From Patescibacteria group bacterium (lineage in GTDB: Bacteria > Patescibacteriota > Patescibacteriia > JAGPKW01): DNA of 8,720 nucleotides. The notes below the pieces were generated by a model. The model was not told the origin of the DNA. It saw nothing but the letters and a program-made list of their open reading frames with translations, and searched no databases. Of this stretch, positions 6,331-8,720 are shown in pieces. Location: positions 1 to 8,720 of the forward strand of contig JAGPKW010000018.1 in assembly GCA_018053685.1 (NCBI GenBank), in the 5' to 3' direction. The translations under genes and the position numbers were made by a program. Position 1 is the first letter of the stretch. Each line of letters opens with the position of its first letter.

Positions 6331-6537
6331 GGAAAAGACGCCTCTAAATCAAAAAAGAAGGCATTTTCTGACTTTAAATCAAAAAATAAGGCATTTATTA
6401 CCTTATTATAAAATAAAGTATTCTTTTCCTTTAAATTAAAAATAAAAGTATTTATTACTTCCAAATCAAAAAATAAGACATCTACTGCCTTTAAATCAAA
6501 AAAACAAACTTTAAATATCTTTAAATTAAAAAGGTTA
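6331..6537. repeat. Seven tandem imperfect 30-bp repeats (iteron-like array)
   Basis: Units begin at 6331, 6361, 6391, 6418, 6448, 6478 and 6508. All are 30 bp except the third, which is 27 bp. The shared core is CTTTAAATCAAAAAATAAG, best preserved in units 2, 5 and 6 (6361, 6448, 6478). The period is close to three helical turns, so every core faces the same side of the DNA. The array lies between the divergent integrase and helicase genes. An iteron-type replication origin or an array of regulator sites is the likely role. On the plus strand the units also read as decapeptides (AFxxFKSKNK), with an in-frame stop at 6409-6411, so a decayed coding repeat is the alternative. Confidence 0.75.
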
Positions 6538-6551
6538 ATTAAAATTAGTAA

Positions 6552-6568
6552 ACCTAACATCATTAGGT
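6552..6568. repeat. Inverted repeat ACCTAA-CATCA-TTAGGT
   Basis: Two perfect 6-bp arms with a 5-bp spacer just after the 30-bp repeat array. It could be an operator or a short hairpin. No T-tract follows, so it is not an obvious terminator. Confidence 0.3.
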
Positions 6569-6668
6569 ATATATAACATTATTACGCATATATGGTATAT
6601 TTGTTAATATTGTACATATATAACATAAAAAACCATTTGGTGTTATGTATAGTATTGCGTTATTTTTA

Positions 6669-6690
6669 TGCGTCCTACTAAAATATATTA
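6669..6690 (-). repeat. GTAGGACG motif, copy 1 (minus orientation)
   Basis: On the minus strand this reads AATATATTTTAGTAGGACGCAT. It is one of three sites sharing an AATATATT-like stretch followed by GTAGGACG and then (G/C)AT. The GC-containing core stands out in a very AT-rich region. Confidence 0.6.
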
Positions 6691-6753
6691 TTATGTTATA
6701 TATATTATTGAATCGATTATATTAGATATGAGATTATAATAATTATATAGTTT

Positions 6754-6777
6754 AAAATATATCTAGGTAGGACGGAT
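6754..6777 (+). repeat. GTAGGACGGAT motif, copy 2 (plus orientation)
   Basis: AAAATATATCTAG followed by GTAGGACGGAT. The last 11 bases (6767-6777) are an exact inverted match to 6834-6844, with 56 bp between the arms. Same arrangement of AT-rich block and GC core as copies 1 and 3. Confidence 0.65.
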
Positions 6778-6794
6778 GCTTTCTTAATTGCTAA

Positions 6795-6810
6795 TTTTTT
6801 TTTTTTTTTT
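6795..6810 (+). other. T16 homopolymer between inverted GTAGGACGGAT arms
   Basis: Sixteen consecutive T on the plus strand, near the middle of the 56-bp segment between copies 2 and 3. Such a tract melts or bends easily, as expected for a DNA unwinding element. On a plus-strand transcript it could also act as an archaeal T-tract terminator, but no gene is seen upstream on that strand. Confidence 0.4.
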
Positions 6811-6833
6811 AAAGAAGTAGGAAAAAAACGATG

Positions 6834-6857
6834 ATCCGTCCTACTACAATATATTTT
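6834..6857 (-). repeat. GTAGGACGGAT motif, copy 3 (minus orientation)
   Basis: On the minus strand an AAATATATTGTA stretch is followed by GTAGGACGGAT. The 11-bp core is the exact reverse complement of 6767-6777. It closes the inverted pair around the T16 tract. Confidence 0.65.
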
Positions 6858-6920
6858 TTAATATATATTTATAATATAACTTTTTTGTTTAATTACATAT
6901 ATATATTTATTTTTCTTATA

Positions 6921-6999
6921 TGCATATATAAGTTAATTTATTTAACTTTTTAAAATGTTTTTGATTTGTAGTTGTTTTTTATAAGTTGCATATATAAGT
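6921..6999 (+). repeat. Two direct copies of TGCATATATAAGT
   Basis: Exact 13-bp copies at 6921-6933 and 6987-6999, 66 bp apart. Each contains a TATA-like core, so they may be promoter elements or protein sites. In this AT-rich stretch chance cannot be excluded, although the TGC and AAGT ends are also shared. Confidence 0.4.
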
Positions 7000-7133
7000 A
7001 AAGATTATAAATTTGTATATATATAAAATATAGTTGATAAGACAGACTAAAATATATTTTAAATGATATATAATATTAATGGTTTGGATATTTAACTCTT
7101 ATATATATATTTACTTTCTGAATGCGTTTATTT

Positions 7134-7141
7134 TTTAAATA
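7134..7141 (+). promoter_or_regulatory. Possible TATA box of the helicase gene
   Basis: TTTAAATA is centred about 50 bp before the ATG at 7188. A transcript starting near 7163 would have a leader of about 25 nt that includes the GGTGAT site. Other TATA-like strings exist nearby (for instance around 7098-7110), so the choice is tentative. Confidence 0.3.
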
Positions 7142-7177
7142 GATAAGCGTATATTATTTTACATTTATTTTAGATGT

Positions 7178-7183
7178 GGTGAT
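7178..7183 (+). promoter_or_regulatory. Ribosome binding site GGTGAT of the helicase gene
   Basis: GGTGAT lies 4 nt before the ATG at 7188. It selects this ATG over the overlapping ATG at 7192, which is in another frame and stops after five codons. Confidence 0.7.
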
Positions 7184-7187
7184 TTGT

Positions 7188-8720
7188 ATGTATGAAAATA
7201 AAAATATAAGATTTGATAAGAATCAAATACCCATGTATTTTATAACCGGCAAACTTGGATTTGATGATCATGGTGTTGAAGTCAGTTTTAATAGTGATAT
7301 TGTATTTGATGAAAACCAAATGTTTTGGAAACAGAATTGTGTGAAGTTTGAGTTGGTTGATGATATTGATGTGATTAATCATTTTAAAAGAAATTTTTCT
7401 AGTTATGATCATTGTAATTTAATTAAATCAGGAACTAAAAATATGATTCTTGAAGCATATAAGCAATATGGTAGAGAAAAATACAATAGTTTGAAACAAG
7501 TTCCTAATGATTGTATTGTATTTAATAATGCAATTGTTTATGTTGGAAAGAAAAATCCACGATCTATTTTTACTGATGATGATATTGTTGATGACATAAC
7601 GATTAATGATGGTTATATTTTATCAACACACAATTATTTTATAACTAATCCAACACCCTATAATTATGATCCAAAAAATAAAAAAGAATATCCACACATT
7701 AAAAAATTGTTGTGTGATTGGGTTGGTGAAGATAAAATTGATATTTTGATTGAAGCAATTGCATATGCCATGTTATCAGACAATCCATTTGAAGAGGGGT
7801 TCATGTTAAAAGGTATTGGGGCAAATGGTAAAACAAGTTTTTGTAAACTTGTAGAAAAAATAATAGGCAAAGACAATTGCACAGCAACTAATTTATATAA
7901 TTTAACAGAGAATAAATTTGGAACTGCACAATTATATAAAAAATTAGTTTGCTTTATTGCAGAAACAGATGGTCATAAATTAGATAAAACTAGCACATTA
8001 AAATCAATTACAGGAAATGATCCAATTCCTGCTGAATTTAAAAATAAACCAAATTTTACTTTTAAAAATTATGCAACAATTTTTGTAACAACAAATACTA
8101 TTCCGCAGACAACAGATAAAACGGATGGTTGGTATAGGCGTTGGATTATTATTGATTTTAAAAATAAATTTACTGAACATAAAAATATTTTTGAAGATAT
8201 ACCACTTGAAGAATATGAAGCATTTGCAAATGATTGTGTTGATCGTTTGAAAGTTATTTTGAAACAAGGACATTTTACAAATGAACCATCTATAAAAGAA
8301 AAGGCATTTATATATGAAAGAGAAAGTAATCCACTTTTAGGATTCATTAATCAATATTACGAAATTACTGAAGACCCTAATGATTATGTGTTTGGTTACG
8401 AGTTTTATAATGACTATTTGGATTATTGTGATAAAAATGGTTTTTCTAAAAATATAACTCGTAGATCTATATCTCTTGAACTTCAATCGATGAATGTGCC
8501 TACTGAAAGACAGATAGATTATGGAAAAGAGGAACACCCTAAATATTATGCATACATAGGCATCAAAAAAAAACAGATTAACCAATTAGAGGGGTTAATT
8601 GATAAGGCACCAATACAAAATATAGATAGAAATAAAGAATACACAAAAGAAGAAATTTATAATTACTTTATAAATGTTAAAAAAATATCAAAAGAGTATA
8701 GTGTAGATGATCTTGTATCC
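7188..8720 (+). CDS. D5/P4-type superfamily 3 replicative helicase, 3' end outside window
   Basis: The first 511 codons; still open at the right edge. Residues 85-205 resemble the D5_N region that precedes the helicase in phage/plasmid primase P4-family proteins (YFITNPTPYNYDP...). The SF3 ATPase core follows: Walker A GIGANGKT (209-216, K215), Walker B-type KLVCFIAETDG with E259, then LDKTSTLKSITGNDPIPAEF, sensor-1-like IFVTTNTIP with N303, and the arginine motif DGWYRRW (R317, R318). This family forms hexameric ATPases that unwind DNA ahead of replication. Residues 380-460 may be a winged-helix DNA-binding segment. Only about 85 residues precede D5_N, so the primase domain often fused in this family is missing. 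A Rep-like initiation role at the adjacent repeats is my inference. Confidence 0.92.
   Translation, partial: MYENKNIRFDKNQIPMYFITGKLGFDDHGVEVSFNSDIVFDENQMFWKQNCVKFELVDDIDVINHFKRNFSSYDHCNLIKSGTKNMILEAYKQYGREKYNSLKQVPNDCIVFNNAIVYVGKKNPRSIFTDDDIVDDITINDGYILSTHNYFITNPTPYNYDPKNKKEYPHIKKLLCDWVGEDKIDILIEAIAYAMLSDNPFEEGFMLKGIGANGKTSFCKLVEKIIGKDNCTATNLYNLTENKFGTAQLYKKLVCFIAETDGHKLDKTSTLKSITGNDPIPAEFKNKPNFTFKNYATIFVTTNTIPQTTDKTDGWYRRWIIIDFKNKFTEHKNIFEDIPLEEYEAFANDCVDRLKVILKQGHFTNEPSIKEKAFIYERESNPLLGFINQYYEITEDPNDYVFGYEFYNDYLDYCDKNGFSKNITRRSISLELQSMNVPTERQIDYGKEEHPKYYAYIGIKKKQINQLEGLIDKAPIQNIDRNKEYTKEEIYNYFINVKKISKEYSVDDLVS

Larger units (their letters stand above)
6234..7187. other. Gene-free divergent control region, putative replication origin
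   Basis: About 950 bp with no convincing gene, between the divergently transcribed integrase and helicase. It contains, left to right: the integrase promoter, seven 30-bp tandem repeats, a short inverted repeat, three GTAGGACG sites in mixed orientation around a T16 tract, two TGCATATATAAGT copies and the likely helicase promoter. Repeats, inverted arms and an extremely AT-rich segment beside a replicative helicase gene are typical of origins in small viral and plasmid genomes. The origin role is inferred. The long minus-strand frame at 6261-6563 is a by-product of the repeats. Confidence 0.5.

Noticed and set aside
6305..6335. Possible tRNA 3' end or attachment site (ttgggttgcaagg)
   Set aside because: No T-arm consensus, no acceptor stem partner and no second copy in the window.
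6331..6537. CRISPR array
   Set aside because: The 30-bp units are contiguous and vary in sequence, with no unique spacers and no cas genes nearby.
6261..6563. Open minus-strand frame of 100 codons with repeated FFDLK motifs
   Set aside because: It is the reverse complement of the 30-bp tandem repeats, has no ribosome site or well-placed TATA box, and overlaps the integrase promoter.
6298..6570. Plus-strand frame reading repeated AFxxFKSKNK decapeptides
   Set aside because: No ATG start (only TTG at 6304), no ribosome site and an in-frame stop at 6409-6411. Kept only as an alternative explanation for the repeats.
7664..8585. Several minus-strand frames
   Set aside because: All lie antisense to the helicase gene, whose conserved motifs run through the whole stretch.

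Overview
The window is strongly AT-rich and looks like part of an archaeal virus, provirus or virus-derived plasmid. Several signs favour archaea over bacteria. Start sites are preceded by GGTGAT, GGGGTG or GGAGG boxes. The integrase start has no ribosome binding site but has a TATA-box-like palindrome centred about 29 bp upstream, the arrangement of a leaderless archaeal transcript. I see no convincing bacterial -35/-10 promoters. The host lineage cannot be named from this sequence.

Layout. Positions 1-6233 hold nine tightly packed genes, all on the minus strand. In transcription order they are: a tyrosine recombinase (5451-6233), a small cysteine-rich probable zinc protein (5117-5473), a four-helix membrane protein (4660-5130), an 86-residue soluble protein (4416-4676), a two-helix membrane protein (4225-4413), a 978-residue modular protein (1270-4206), an 81-residue two-helix membrane protein (1003-1248), a 53-residue basic protein (817-978) and a secreted Asp-box repeat protein (1-791) that runs off the left edge. 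Positions 6234-7187 carry no convincing gene. They hold the divergent promoters, seven 30-bp tandem repeats, three copies of a GTAGGACG motif in both orientations and a T16 tract, and resemble a replication origin or control region. From 7188 a plus-strand gene encodes a D5/P4-type superfamily 3 helicase that runs off the right edge.

How the parts may fit. Integrase plus SF3 helicase gives integration and replication. The minus-strand block after the integrase resembles a structural module: a very small two-helix hydrophobic protein of the size and shape of spindle-shaped-virus capsid proteins, a giant modular protein that may be a virion or injected protein, and a secreted beta-propeller that could bind the host surface. 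The giant protein appears to contain an ADP-ribosyltransferase-like domain followed by a proline-rich hinge and a basic C-terminal module. This is the most interesting candidate for undescribed biology. The viral assignment and all structural roles are inferences from architecture. The integrase and helicase calls rest on visible catalytic motifs.
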